Below, in pieces: positions 16,996 through 26,199 of a stretch of 64,000 bases of DNA. Source of the DNA: Pseudoalteromonas byunsanensis. Lineage in GTDB: Bacteria; Pseudomonadota; Gammaproteobacteria; Enterobacterales; Alteromonadaceae. The notes beneath the pieces are model-generated. The model saw only the letters and a program-made list of their open reading frames with translations. It did not search any database and was not told the DNA's origin. The position numbers were made by a program, and so were the translations under genes. The stretch is from the NCBI RefSeq assembly GCF_001854475.1, contig NZ_MNAN01000034.1, positions 1-64,000 of the forward strand, read 5' to 3'. Position 1 is the stretch's first letter. Each line of letters opens with the position of its first letter.

Positions 16996-17319
16996 AAGAT
17001 ATGACGCGCTACGTAAATAAATAGTCAGTTGGTGCACGCATTTAAATTTAATTCACGTAGCGTCGCATTATTAGCATATACAAATAATGTCAGTTTTCAG
17101 CCATCAAATGGCAGAATTGTTCAAACCAAATCCCAAAAAAGGGATCCAGCGTTAAAATATCAAAATTTAAATTTCTGAAATCTAATGTATGTGTAACCTG
17201 TTGAATAGTGGTGTAAATTTTTGACATACAAAACTGGATCGATCCAGAGTTAAAGTGCTAATTACAGAAGTGAGCAACTAAAAAAGCTATTTGATACATG
17301 ATTTAACATAACGTAAATT
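16996..17319. other. Intergenic region with repeats, right edge of the accessory region
   Basis: ATGACGCGCTACGTAAA (17001-17017) and TTCACGTAGCGTCGCAT (17052-17068) form an imperfect long inverted repeat (13 of 17 pairs). GATCCAGCGTTAAA (17143-17156) recurs as GATCCAGAGTTAAA (17241-17254), and CTGGATCGATCCAG (17234-17247) is a perfect 14-bp palindrome. These may be operators of the next gene. No gene is seen. Confidence 0.5.
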
Positions 17320-18504
17320 ATGGGTTGTTGTATTAAAATATCCTTTTCCATTGTTTTCTTTCAAACACCCTCATTATGTCCAATACTAGACAATATCGGA
17401 CTTAATATCTTTTCTACTAGGCTTGACCGAATTATTGCATATTCTATAATTAACTCACTGTGCAGTTGCTATCGGATTACCTTGTTGTTCAAATCACTTC
17501 TTTACCTTATCGTTTTAGCTGTTACCTTTTTTTGCCCACTCAGTTCGGCTAAGTCTAAAGATTACGAATATCAACTAACTCGCGCTCAGTATTTCCTCCG
17601 TTCAGACCCTGAACAGGCATTCAACATTTTGGGTAGTATCAAGGATGTTGAGAAACTTACCGATGAACAAAAAATAACTTTTTATATATTAAACATGCGT
17701 TTATCGATTGTTTTAAACAAACTAGATGAAGTTGAACCTTACATAGAGCAACTATTTGTATACGAAGGAAAACCCGAGTTTGTTGACCAGTTAGTCAGTA
17801 TTTTGAGCGGCGCTGGGATCTGGTTGAGAAAGCAAGACTATCTCGATGCTGCACAGCACACCTTTTCCTGTGCATTAAAACACGCCAACAAATCATCACA
17901 ACGTATTGCTCTTTTGATAAGCAGCGCCATAGTAGCCCGTTATCAGCAACAATTTGACGTGGCAAAAGCGCTGTATGCGGAAGCTGCGGATATCGCCAAA
18001 CGCCGAAATGACCAAAGAGGTTTAGCAACTGTAGAAAATAACCTAGGTGCAATCGAGTTGGATCAAGAAAATTTTGCAAAAGCCAATGAGCATTTTCGCA
18101 AAGCCTTGGCGGGTTTTCAGATGGCTCAAAACCACTCAGGCCACATCAACTCTGGCATTAATCTGCTGCTGACCTTTGTTCTTCAAGAGCAGCTAATTAA
18201 CTATCAGCGTTTGTACTCTCATATTGCACAGCTCTCAGATGAATACCCCGATAAATCAAAAAAAGCCTATTTGTTATGGGTAAATACCGCTTATTATCAT
18301 CGTCAAGGGGTCAATCCTGACGCGGCAACAAGAGAGAAGCTTGCCGAAGCATTTAAGCAATTGGCAGGCCCACAATTACAACGACTTGTTAATAAACACT
18401 TAGCTGCGCTTATGGGTATTGATGTGGTGTTAACGTCACCTGCAGCGGAAAAAACAATCACCAATAGCGCGTGGTTTGAAAAAATAGCACGCTGTAATTG
18501 GTAA
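17320..18504 (+). CDS. TPR-repeat protein, probably exported
   Basis: The frame runs from ATG 17320 (394 residues), but the first ~54 residues are atypical and no ribosome-binding site precedes them. TTG codons at 17482/17485 would place a good signal peptide (LLFKSLLYLIVLAVTFF) at the N-terminus, giving about 340 residues; this start is equally likely. The rest is made of TPR-like helix pairs, for example ALYAEAADIAKRRNDQRGLATVENNLG and NFAKANEHFRKAL. It resembles the sensory half of TPR-GGDEF or TPR-kinase proteins of marine gammaproteobacteria but carries no output domain, so it may be a shortened relative. Confidence 0.6.
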   Translation: MGCCIKISFSIVFFQTPSLCPILDNIGLNIFSTRLDRIIAYSIINSLCSCYRITLLFKSLLYLIVLAVTFFCPLSSAKSKDYEYQLTRAQYFLRSDPEQAFNILGSIKDVEKLTDEQKITFYILNMRLSIVLNKLDEVEPYIEQLFVYEGKPEFVDQLVSILSGAGIWLRKQDYLDAAQHTFSCALKHANKSSQRIALLISSAIVARYQQQFDVAKALYAEAADIAKRRNDQRGLATVENNLGAIELDQENFAKANEHFRKALAGFQMAQNHSGHINSGINLLLTFVLQEQLINYQRLYSHIAQLSDEYPDKSKKAYLLWVNTAYYHRQGVNPDAATREKLAEAFKQLAGPQLQRLVNKHLAALMGIDVVLTSPAAEKTITNSAWFEKIARCNW

Positions 18505-18513
18505 CATTACATT

Positions 18514-19038
18514 TTAGCGCTCTAATAGCTCTGAAAGGACAATGTTATTATTGTTATCACGGCTGCTTCTGATGATTTCATCATGATTGAACTTTAAGCC
18601 AGACTTAAGAAGCCTATCATAAAGTATCACATTGACTGTCGCTGCCAAGTTCATGCAACCTTGCGTGGGCACATAGATCACATCTTGGCATAGCTTTAGC
18701 GTTTCTTTATCCAATGAACCATCTTCTGGCCCAAATAGGTAGAATGCACTTTTTGGATGCTTGTATTCGGTTAGTGGTTTTGCACCTTCAATCAGCTCAA
18801 TCGCGACAGGTGTTGCGCCCAAAGGTAAGACCGAACCTAGCGAGTCAGTGCCAATCAAAGGAATATTCTGGTAAACCTTTTTTGTATCAGTAGTAAATTT
18901 TCTTGCATTTTCAAAACGTTTGCCAGTATAAAATACCGAATTAACGCCATAACACCCTGCTGCTCGCATCACTGCGCCAACATTGCTTGGACTCTTTGGG
19001 TTAGTCAGTCCTATACATGCAAATCCACTATCAAACAT
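18514..19038 (-). CDS. RNA 2'-O-methyltransferase, TrmH/SpoU family
   Basis: The start chosen is ATG 19038, seven bases after GGTGAG; ATG 19044 is also possible. The product (about 174 residues) has the SPOUT motifs NPKSPSNVGAVMRAAGCYG near the N-terminus (motif 1, with the catalytic-type Asn and Arg), FYLFGPEDGSL (motif 2) and YVPTQGCMNLAATVNVILYD (motif 3). It uses S-adenosylmethionine to methylate a ribose in tRNA or rRNA. The exact RNA target is not identifiable. It is convergent with the TPR gene and divergent from the DUF4240 gene. Confidence 0.85.
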   Translation of the reverse strand: MFDSGFACIGLTNPKSPSNVGAVMRAAGCYGVNSVFYTGKRFENARKFTTDTKKVYQNIPLIGTDSLGSVLPLGATPVAIELIEGAKPLTEYKHPKSAFYLFGPEDGSLDKETLKLCQDVIYVPTQGCMNLAATVNVILYDRLLKSGLKFNHDEIIRSSRDNNNNIVLSELLER

Positions 19039-19131
19039 CTTCATTCTCACCACTAATTATTGCAACGCGAATCTACAGCAATACGCTCAAAAGGTCTAGA
19101 GGAATGCGCTTGCGAATAAAGCTGTGGTAAT

Positions 19132-19674
19132 ATGTCGACAATTTACGAAGTACATCCTAACACAATTATGAATAGCGACACTTTTTGGCAAATTATTGAC
19201 TCGATACGACATGAGAATGATGTAAATCTGGCTCTTAGAACTGCCCTATCTACCCTTGAAAAAGAAAGCATAGCGCAATTTGATGAGCTATATACCCAAC
19301 AGTTAAGAAGGCTGTGGCATTGGGACAACTGGGCTTTTGCCTACGTAATTTGTGGCTGCAACAGCGAATATGATTTTTTAGACTTTTGTAACTGGCTTAT
19401 ATTACAAGGTAAAAATAACCTTGAAGTGTTTACTAAAGACCCGGAAACCTTAGCTGACTACCCTCATATACCTTATAAAGAGAACCTCCCCGCTCCATAC
19501 TGTGACGAGTTGGATCTAGTAGCTGGCCTACTTTATGAAGATATTACCAAAGATGAACTGCCCTATCACAATGTGGTAAATTTTCAGCCTCAGGGTAAAA
19601 AGTTTAAAAACAAGCCCAAGTTGCTAAAGGAGCAGTTTCCAAAGCTGTATGAAAAATTCTGGCAACAGAAATAA
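19132..19674 (+). CDS. DUF4240 domain protein
   Basis: This 180-residue cytosolic protein matches the DUF4240 layout: NSDTFWQIIDSIR near the start, FDELYTQQLRRLWHWDNWAFAYVI, GCNSEYDFLDFCNWLILQGK, and a C-terminal segment about a target value (YHNVVNFQPQG). Function is unknown. The homologous region starts near the second methionine at codon 13, so ATG 19168 is an alternative start; neither has a strong ribosome-binding site. A terminator follows four bases after the stop. Confidence 0.75.
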   Translation: MSTIYEVHPNTIMNSDTFWQIIDSIRHENDVNLALRTALSTLEKESIAQFDELYTQQLRRLWHWDNWAFAYVICGCNSEYDFLDFCNWLILQGKNNLEVFTKDPETLADYPHIPYKENLPAPYCDELDLVAGLLYEDITKDELPYHNVVNFQPQGKKFKNKPKLLKEQFPKLYEKFWQQK

Positions 19675-19677
19675 AAG

Positions 19678-19698
19678 CGGCGCATATTGCGCCGTTTT
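19678..19698 (+). terminator. Rho-independent terminator of the DUF4240 gene
   Basis: CGGCGCA (19678-19684), loop TAT, TGCGCCG (19688-19694), then TTTT. Confidence 0.85.
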
Positions 19699-19804
19699 AC
19701 TATTTATATTTCTGAGAGTGTGTTGTGATTGGCATCATATCAGGGCCAATCACCCATCTAAGAATATATAGTTGTTCTACTCAAAGTAGTCACAACTGAA
19801 TTTA

Positions 19805-20917
19805 CTAGTCGTTGAGAATGATACGTAACATACGACGTAACGGCTCTGCCGCCCCCCACAACAACTGGTCTCCAACCGTAAACGCACTGATGTACTCTGG
19901 GCCCATAGTTAACTTACGAATACGCCCTACAGGGATAGACAAGGTCCCAGTCACATTCACAGGAGTTAGTTCTTGTGCTGTTTGCTCTCTATCATTAGGA
20001 ATAACTTTAACCCACTCGTTATGAGACTCTAAAATACGCTCAATTTCATCAACAGGTAAATCTGCTTTAAGCTTGATAGTCATCGCCTGAGAGTGACAAC
20101 GCATGGCGCCAATTCTTACGCACAGACCGTCAATTGGTATAGGAGATTTTGATGAGCCTAAAATTTTGTTAGCTTCAACTTGAGCTTTCCACTCTTCTTT
20201 TGACTGACCAGACTCCATAGGTACATCAATCCATGGAATTAAGCTACCTGCCAGCGGCACACCAAATTGATCTTTTGGTAAGTCTTCAGACTTAATCTTA
20301 TCGGCAACGATTCTGTCAATCTCCAGAATAGCTGAACCAGGGTCTGCTAAATGCTCGGCTACCGATGAGTGGATCTCACCCATTTGTGTGATTAACTCAC
20401 GCATGTTTCGTGCACCCGCACCAGATGCGGCTTGGTAAGTCATAGGGCTGACCCACTCGACCAAATCTTTCTCGAACAAACCACCCAAGGCTAATAACAT
20501 CAGTGACACAGTACAGTTACCACCAACAAAGGTTTTTACCCCCTGCTCTAACCCTTGTGTGATCACGTCATTATTGACTGGGTCCAAGATAATAATACTG
20601 TCTTGTTCCATACGTAATGCTGACGCAGCGTCGATCCAATAACCATCCCAGCCCGATTCACGCAATGCTGGATAAACAGACTTCGTGTAGTCTCCACCCT
20701 GACACGAAATGATAATTTCCATTTCTGACAAGGCGTTTACGTCATTGGCATCTAGCAACGGTTTTGCATCGCCAGCAAAGTCTGGGCCGAGTTGCCCAGT
20801 CTGTGATGTCGTAAAAAAATATGCGTCAATATTTGCAAAGTCATTCTCTTCTAACATCCTGTGCATCAACACAGAGCCAACCATGCCACGCCAACCAACG
20901 AGTCCCACTTTCTTCAT
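19805..20917 (-). CDS. asd: Aspartate-semialdehyde dehydrogenase
   Basis: This 370-residue enzyme has the N-terminal NADP-binding GWRGMVGS (8-15) and the catalytic cysteine in GGNCTVSLM (Cys135). It also has [11 protein letters not shown] and the late [15 protein letters not shown] segment with the active-site histidine. It reduces aspartyl phosphate to aspartate semialdehyde in the lysine, diaminopimelate, threonine and methionine pathway. Its length matches gammaproteobacterial Asd. It stands alone between two intergenic regions. Confidence 0.96.
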   Translation of the reverse strand: MKKVGLVGWRGMVGSVLMHRMLEENDFANIDAYFFTTSQTGQLGPDFAGDAKPLLDANDVNALSEMEIIISCQGGDYTKSVYPALRESGWDGYWIDAASALRMEQDSIIILDPVNNDVITQGLEQGVKTFVGGNCTVSLMLLALGGLFEKDLVEWVSPMTYQAASGAGARNMRELITQMGEIHSSVAEHLADPGSAILEIDRIVADKIKSEDLPKDQFGVPLAGSLIPWIDVPMESGQSKEEWKAQVEANKILGSSKSPIPIDGLCVRIGAMRCHSQAMTIKLKADLPVDEIERILESHNEWVKVIPNDREQTAQELTPVNVTGTLSIPVGRIRKLTMGPEYISAFTVGDQLLWGAAEPLRRMLRIILND

Positions 20918-21548
20918 ATTTTGTTTACCTTACTTTATAAATTAATAGACATTGCGTGAGTCTAGACGTCCAAAATAACAAATAAGTAGTCTTGAGACTA
21001 GCCATAATTTACGAATATTTTGCCACTATTTTTCTTAGCCCATTGTCATGAACATTTAGGCATGAGCTATATTGCATATACCTTAAGTAATGTAGAGCCT
21101 CACAAAGGAAGTCAGAGGCGTGTATAGCAATTGAAATGGTTGATGACTTGGCATGTTTTGGGCGTTTTTTGGTAAATCTGGAATGATTGCAGTAAAACAC
21201 TAAAGTTAAACTATAGTTTGTTGATATATATAAATATATTAATTGACACTAACAAATTTAGATAATAAAAAACCCCGCAAAGCGGGGTTTGGATACAACA
21301 TGTAAAGGTTGTCCTAATCTGATGTTCACAACATCAATTCAGAACTCGGTTCCAGGTTGTTTTATAATTATTAGTTATAACCTTAAAGATTCGGTGCACT
21401 TTAAAGTATAAAGATGACAAATTTATTAAACTGCTGACATTTATACTTAAATTTTTCTGTTAAGCGTTAATTCACTTAACCTTATGTCGATATTCTACGT
21501 CACATGTCATATTTTGGCAATGTAATCTAATTATTTTTTATGAGGAGC
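20918..21548. other. Intergenic region upstream of asd, containing a possible small RNA
   Basis: The region is very AT-rich. 20918-21260 includes the asd promoter region but shows no clear boxes or convincing gene. 21267-21420 holds a strong minus-strand terminator, a hairpin and a promoter-like stretch (see the ncRNA entry). A 63-codon minus-strand frame at 21009-21200 has no ribosome-binding site or recognisable protein. Confidence 0.4.
21267..21354 (-). ncRNA. Candidate small RNA (about 90 nt)
   Basis: On the minus strand, a TATAAA-like -10 (21366-21361) is followed by about 65 bases containing the perfect hairpin TGATGTT/AACATCA (21320-21336). A strong terminator then has stem AAACCCCGC/GCGGGGTTT (21270-21290) and six Ts. 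Upstream, AAGATGACAA (21411-21420, plus strand) matches the region before the lipoprotein gene (26131-26140). It lies beyond the receptor gene's own terminator, so read-through is not needed to explain it. No database family was recognised. Confidence 0.45.
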
Positions 21549-21575
21549 AAAAAAGCCAAGGATGAACCTTGGCTT
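21549..21575 (-). terminator. Rho-independent terminator of the TonB receptor gene
   Basis: On the minus strand, AAGCCAAGG/CCTTGGCTT (21553-21561 and 21567-21575) forms a 9-bp stem with loop TTCAT, followed by a T-run. Confidence 0.85.
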
Positions 21576-21602
21576 GAAATATATATCAACAAATCTACTT
21601 AC

Positions 21603-24287
21603 TTAGAACTCGTAGCTATAGTTCACACTTACAGTCGTACCGACCTCTTTTTGCCGAACAATAATATCTGATTGTGTTACTTCTTGTTCCTCATTTAGTA
21701 AGTTCTTGATTTTAAACTTAACTTTAGAGTTAAAATCAGGGTACCAAGTATACACTAAGTCAAGTGAGTGGAATGGTTGTTCAAAGGCATCTTCACGACC
21801 TCCAATACCCGAAGCCAATATACGCTCACCAAATACATTATAAACTAACGAACCACTATGTTGGCCATCAGCTGAGTCATATCCAAGCTGTAAGTTCACT
21901 ACATACTTAGAGTGACCCGTCATACGTTTGGTTGGGTTCGTTAAGTTTCCAGCAAATGCAGGGTCAATTGATACTTGTGAATCACTTAAGGTAATATTAC
22001 CAGAGGTAAATGTACCGCTTACAACTGACGAAAGGTCGTATAACCACTCGGTTTCTATACCGTACACTTCACCTTCAATACCGTTAACAAATGATGCCGT
22101 ATAATCCTCATCACCGACTCGAAGTACGGTTTCTATAGGATTAGTTATATCTTTATAGAACGCACCAACCGAGAAGTTATCACCGTTGTCCATATAATAT
22201 TCAAAGCGCGCATCATAGTTTTTAAGATCGCTACTTTTTAGACCCGGTGTACCAAAAGTTTTAATATCAGTTAGTGGGTCAAAGTATGCAACAGCCACAA
22301 GTTCACGTAAGTCAGGGCGAACGACCGTTTCACCATAACTCAATCGTACTTGATAATTACTCTCCGCTAGGTAAGTAAGTGCTAGAGAACTAAACACCTC
22401 ATCTTGGTTAACGCTTCCCTGTTGAATTTTCTCTTCGGAGTAATAAATTCCCTGAGTAACACGGTCAAAGATTAAACTTGAAGTGCCTATTGAAACCTGT
22501 TTGAAGTCTTCATATCGCAAACCACCACTTACACGCCATGTGTTGTCAAAAAATGCATCAAACTCAAAATATCCAGCATCAATTTTCTGCGCTGCAATAT
22601 AATCATCCGCACTTGGTGCCGTTGGTTCATTAAACGATAAGAAGAAATCGTTATCAGAAATAAACTCATCTGTCAGGTAAGTAGACAATCCAAGAATATC
22701 GCTTTGGTCACCATTAACCGGGATCGGAATACCCGTTTCATTGTTCACCGCAAAGCTAGAAGTGTTATAAACACGCGCTCTATCGAGAAAATCGTAACCC
22801 GCCTTCAATGTCACCTCAACACCTTCAAACGTTAGAGGCAATGTTAGGTTTCCACTTGCGGACTTTACGTTATCAACCATATCTGTAAATGAATATACCG
22901 CTCGGTTGTCATCACCTGTTACGATTGAACTCTTATAGTTTCCATCTTCAAATGTGTCGATGAACTTATATTCGATATTGGTAGGAATACGCGTTTCTGC
23001 TTTTGACTCTGTGTACTGCCAATCCGCACCAATGCCCATATAATCTAAGAAGGTGTGTTGACCAATAAACTGGTCTACATCAAGGATCCTTTCTTCATAG
23101 TTGAAGCTATGGAAGCGTTGTGCTTGATCAGAACCGGCAATCGTTCTTACCGTACTACCATTAGGGCTTTGTAGAACCGCTAAGCTAACTTCGTCTTCAT
23201 TGTCTTCAAGGTATATTTTTGAATAGCTGACACTTTGTTGATCTAACTTGTAACCTAAGCTGAATATTCCGCTGATCCGCTCATTCTCAGTGGTTACTTT
23301 AGAGTCTTTAGCTGTGATATAACAACTATTGTTAACGTCATCTTCTGTAGCCAGTGATGTGCTACAACCTTCGCTTATTTCATCGTCAACTACCGCGGTC
23401 TTACGCTCGGAGTACGACCAATCATTATCGTAAGAAGCGGCTAGCATAACGCCAATCGAACCGCCAAAATAGCTCTCTTCAAAGCTGTCGCCAATCGCCG
23501 CTTTGATGTCATAATTTGGGTCTAATGACTCTTTTGCTACCTGTAAATCGCGCGGTAACGACATAACCAAGGACTTATTAATCGCACCTGCTTGCTCCGC
23601 TCTATTCATCGTTTCGGTATCAACAATGCTGTCTTTGTCTACGATTGAACTTAGGCTAAAGTCCCCTCTATAACGCAGTACTGCACTATGAAGCGCCTCT
23701 GGTTGTCCGCTATTCGGTCGCGTATAGGTATACCCTTCATCAGAGTTTGAGTTCATGCCTACGCCAATTTCGATATTAGCTACAAATTCAGTAGGAACAG
23801 ATTTTGTGCGAATATCGATATTACCACCACCAAACGCTGCAGGCATTGAAGGTGAATATGCCTTCTGAACCGCTAAACTTTCGATGATACTAGAAGGAAA
23901 AATATCTAATGGTACAACATTACGAGTTAAGTCTGGGCTGGGCACAGACGCACCATTAAGACGAGCACTTGAATAGCGCTCACCCAAACCTCGTACGTAA
24001 ACAAACTTACCGTCAACTAAGGTCAAACCTGTCACACGTCTAAGTGCAGACGCAGCGTCGCTGTCCCCAGTGCGTGATAGCTGCTCCGCACCCATAATAT
24101 CAGCCACAAACGCTTGATTTTTCCGTTCTTCAATTACCGCTGCTGCACTTCCTTGTAAACGTGTACCAACGGCAACAACTTCTTCGATTGCTTGTTCTTC
24201 TACCGCTATGCTCGGCGCAGATACACTAACAACAATTGCAGAACTAACTGCTAAAGCAATTTTTTTTAATTTCATTTGAGTATTCAT
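21603..24287 (-). CDS. TonB-dependent outer-membrane receptor
   Basis: The start chosen is ATG 24287, six bases after AGGA, giving 894 residues. A signal peptide (KLKKIALAVSSAIVVSVSA) ends near residue 28. A TonB box-like stretch (EEVVAVGTR) and a plug domain with VRGLGERYSSARLNGASVP follow, then a large beta-barrel that ends in the aromatic SYEF. It imports an unknown ligand using energy from a TonB-ExbBD system, whose genes lie 2 kb upstream on the same strand. The lipoprotein gene just before it is probably its surface partner. A candidate PHO box upstream of that gene suggests induction by phosphate starvation, so a phosphorus compound is a possible ligand. Confidence 0.92.
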   Translation of the reverse strand: MNTQMKLKKIALAVSSAIVVSVSAPSIAVEEQAIEEVVAVGTRLQGSAAAVIEERKNQAFVADIMGAEQLSRTGDSDAASALRRVTGLTLVDGKFVYVRGLGERYSSARLNGASVPSPDLTRNVVPLDIFPSSIIESLAVQKAYSPSMPAAFGGGNIDIRTKSVPTEFVANIEIGVGMNSNSDEGYTYTRPNSGQPEALHSAVLRYRGDFSLSSIVDKDSIVDTETMNRAEQAGAINKSLVMSLPRDLQVAKESLDPNYDIKAAIGDSFEESYFGGSIGVMLAASYDNDWSYSERKTAVVDDEISEGCSTSLATEDDVNNSCYITAKDSKVTTENERISGIFSLGYKLDQQSVSYSKIYLEDNEDEVSLAVLQSPNGSTVRTIAGSDQAQRFHSFNYEERILDVDQFIGQHTFLDYMGIGADWQYTESKAETRIPTNIEYKFIDTFEDGNYKSSIVTGDDNRAVYSFTDMVDNVKSASGNLTLPLTFEGVEVTLKAGYDFLDRARVYNTSSFAVNNETGIPIPVNGDQSDILGLSTYLTDEFISDNDFFLSFNEPTAPSADDYIAAQKIDAGYFEFDAFFDNTWRVSGGLRYEDFKQVSIGTSSLIFDRVTQGIYYSEEKIQQGSVNQDEVFSSLALTYLAESNYQVRLSYGETVVRPDLRELVAVAYFDPLTDIKTFGTPGLKSSDLKNYDARFEYYMDNGDNFSVGAFYKDITNPIETVLRVGDEDYTASFVNGIEGEVYGIETEWLYDLSSVVSGTFTSGNITLSDSQVSIDPAFAGNLTNPTKRMTGHSKYVVNLQLGYDSADGQHSGSLVYNVFGERILASGIGGREDAFEQPFHSLDLVYTWYPDFNSKVKFKIKNLLNEEQEVTQSDIIVRQKEVGTTVSVNYSYEF

Positions 24288-24365
24288 TTGCAATCCTGCT
24301 AAAAATCATAAAAAAGGCGCAATAGCTGCGCCTACTTCGTGATAAACAATTTAAATCACAAAAGA

Positions 24366-26033
24366 TTACTGGTTTTTAGTCGCAGCGAGTGCTTTTTGTA
24401 CCCATTTGTACCAGTCGCTGCTTGTATCTTTATCAGATACTGCACCGATATAGTCAACTTGGTCGAAGAAGCTCAAATCTAGGCCACTAAGGTTGTTCGC
24501 CTGAATTGTGATCTCAGTCGATGCAGTGTTTGTCGCAAAACCATCCGCAGCTAATACACCCTCTGCACCGTCTAGGATTAGGCTTGAAGCATTGTTAGTG
24601 AACCATTCAGTTTTTGAACCGCCACTTTTGAACTGTTCGCCATTTTTAAAGTTGTTTACGCAAGCCATAACCGAGTTGTTGAAGTTAAGCGCGTCATTTT
24701 TAGCTGCATCTTCTGCGTCATCTTTAAACTCAATACACGAGGTGTTGTTATCTGCCACTGCTTTAACAATTAGTGTGTTGTAGTATTGACCTTGAATTGC
24801 ATCGTCAAACTTAACACCTTGTGATGGGTCATTGTCACGGATAGACTTACCGTCTGTTGTTACAATCGTAACGTTTGCGATAGTCGGGTTAGATGCTGGC
24901 GCTTCACTGTATTCTTCGCCGCCATTTTTCTCACCGTCAGTTTCGAAGCCATTGTTACCCATGAACCCTTCTGAACCTGCTGGAATTGTTACTAGCTCAT
25001 CATCGTCATTGGTATAAGTAACATCTTTTTTAGTTTCAATAGTGCCGTGTTGGACATAAATAAACTGAGCATTACCCTGCCAACCTGCATCGATGTCAAT
25101 TGAGTCATCCTGCGTATCAGTTACAACAATGTGTTTGATATTTGCAGCGCCACCGAAGAATTCAATACCATCATCAAAACCTTGGTGAATGTGAAGATAG
25201 TCAAAGAGAGAGCCTGAGCCTACAGCATTAAGTGTTAGTGAGTTTAAGTCATCACCATCACCACCTTCACGAGGGCCAGAACCTGCGTACCAAATGTTAG
25301 CGAACTTGATAGTACCGCTGCTATCTGCGTTATTCTTACCACCAAAGTGACTGGTGATACCTTCGGAAGTAGCATTACAGGTGTTTGCTGCACGCTCTGC
25401 GTTAGTACATTGGTTTGTTAAACCAAAGCCATTAATAATAATACCACCCCAGTCAGCAAACTGAGGGCCAGTTTGTGCGATATCAAAATCTGAATAAATG
25501 TTCGCAGATGTGAATGTGATAGGCTTATCAGCTGTACCAACTGCGTTTATTTTCGCGCCGCGACCAATACGAATAATCGCTTCGCCTGATTTAAACGCAA
25601 GTGTTGCACCAGCTTCGACGTTTAGTGTCGGGCCATTCGTATCAATTGTACAGTTTTGGGTAGTATTACAATCTTTACCCATTTGAATTGCACCATCAAA
25701 TACGTGTGCGCCACCATTTTCTAGTGCTGTAAACGTGATGTCTTCTTCGATCTCTAACGTCTTACCGGCAAAATCTGTACCGTAAACACAGTGTGGTGTA
25801 ACGAACTCACCTTGCACTTCATTACCTGCAACAGTACGTTTTGTACATGGGTTTACTTTACCACCTGGATCTGGCGTTGGGTCAGTTGGGTTACCTGAAT
25901 TGTTCGTTGTATTATTTGAATTATTTACGCTGCTATCATTAACAGTTGGCGTTACTTTAATATCTCCACCACAACCTGCTAATACTAACGCAGAAGCAAC
26001 AAGGCTCACCTTGAATAACCCAGAAAATTTCAT
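24366..26033 (-). CDS. Lipoprotein with a predicted parallel beta-helix
   Basis: The start chosen is ATG 26033, seven bases after GGAGAT. The lipobox is LVLAGC (Cys about 20), followed by GGDIKVTPT and a low-complexity N/T/G/P linker. The body has repeated short beta-strand segments (LNVEAGATLAFKSGEAIIRIG, WGGIIINGFG, FDYLHIHQGFDDGIEFFGG, IDIDAGWQGNAQFIYV) typical of right-handed beta-helices, and four or more cysteine pairs. It could bind or cleave the ligand of the receptor encoded 78 bp downstream. An enzymatic activity cannot be assigned. It is likely on the outer membrane, since Gly-Gly-Asp follows the cysteine but lies beyond +2. Confidence 0.75.
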   Translation of the reverse strand: MKFSGLFKVSLVASALVLAGCGGDIKVTPTVNDSSVNNSNNTTNNSGNPTDPTPDPGGKVNPCTKRTVAGNEVQGEFVTPHCVYGTDFAGKTLEIEEDITFTALENGGAHVFDGAIQMGKDCNTTQNCTIDTNGPTLNVEAGATLAFKSGEAIIRIGRGAKINAVGTADKPITFTSANIYSDFDIAQTGPQFADWGGIIINGFGLTNQCTNAERAANTCNATSEGITSHFGGKNNADSSGTIKFANIWYAGSGPREGGDGDDLNSLTLNAVGSGSLFDYLHIHQGFDDGIEFFGGAANIKHIVVTDTQDDSIDIDAGWQGNAQFIYVQHGTIETKKDVTYTNDDDELVTIPAGSEGFMGNNGFETDGEKNGGEEYSEAPASNPTIANVTIVTTDGKSIRDNDPSQGVKFDDAIQGQYYNTLIVKAVADNNTSCIEFKDDAEDAAKNDALNFNNSVMACVNNFKNGEQFKSGGSKTEWFTNNASSLILDGAEGVLAADGFATNTASTEITIQANNLSGLDLSFFDQVDYIGAVSDKDTSSDWYKWVQKALAATKNQ

Positions 26034-26100
26034 CTTTATCTCCATAAAATATAATAATTATAAGTGCATAAAAAGCTTGGGTATAAAGTAACTACTTTAC

Positions 26101-26118
26101 ATTACAGATGGGTTACAC
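26101..26118 (-). promoter_or_regulatory. Candidate PHO box upstream of the lipoprotein-receptor pair
   Basis: On the minus strand the site reads GTGTAAC, four bases, CTGTAAT: two 7-bp direct repeats with an 11-bp period, close to the PhoB consensus CTGTCAT-N4-CTGTCAT. It lies about 70 bp before the lipoprotein start. PhoB control is inferred. Confidence 0.55.
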
Positions 26119-26156
26119 TTTATGGAAACAAAGATGACAATTTAATAAATTGAAAT

Positions 26157-26181
26157 AAAAAAACCGCCCGAAGGCGGCTTT
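26157..26181 (-). terminator. Rho-independent terminator of the TonB2 operon
   Basis: On the minus strand, CCGCC/GGCGG (26164-26168, 26173-26177) with loop TTCG is followed by seven Ts. It lies about 20 bases beyond the end of the TPR gene. Confidence 0.85.
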
Positions 26182-26199
26182 GGTGTTGCGATTATAAAA

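Noticed and set aside
21009..21200. 63-codon minus-strand frame upstream of asd
   Set aside because: No ribosome-binding site, no recognisable domain and an unusual composition.
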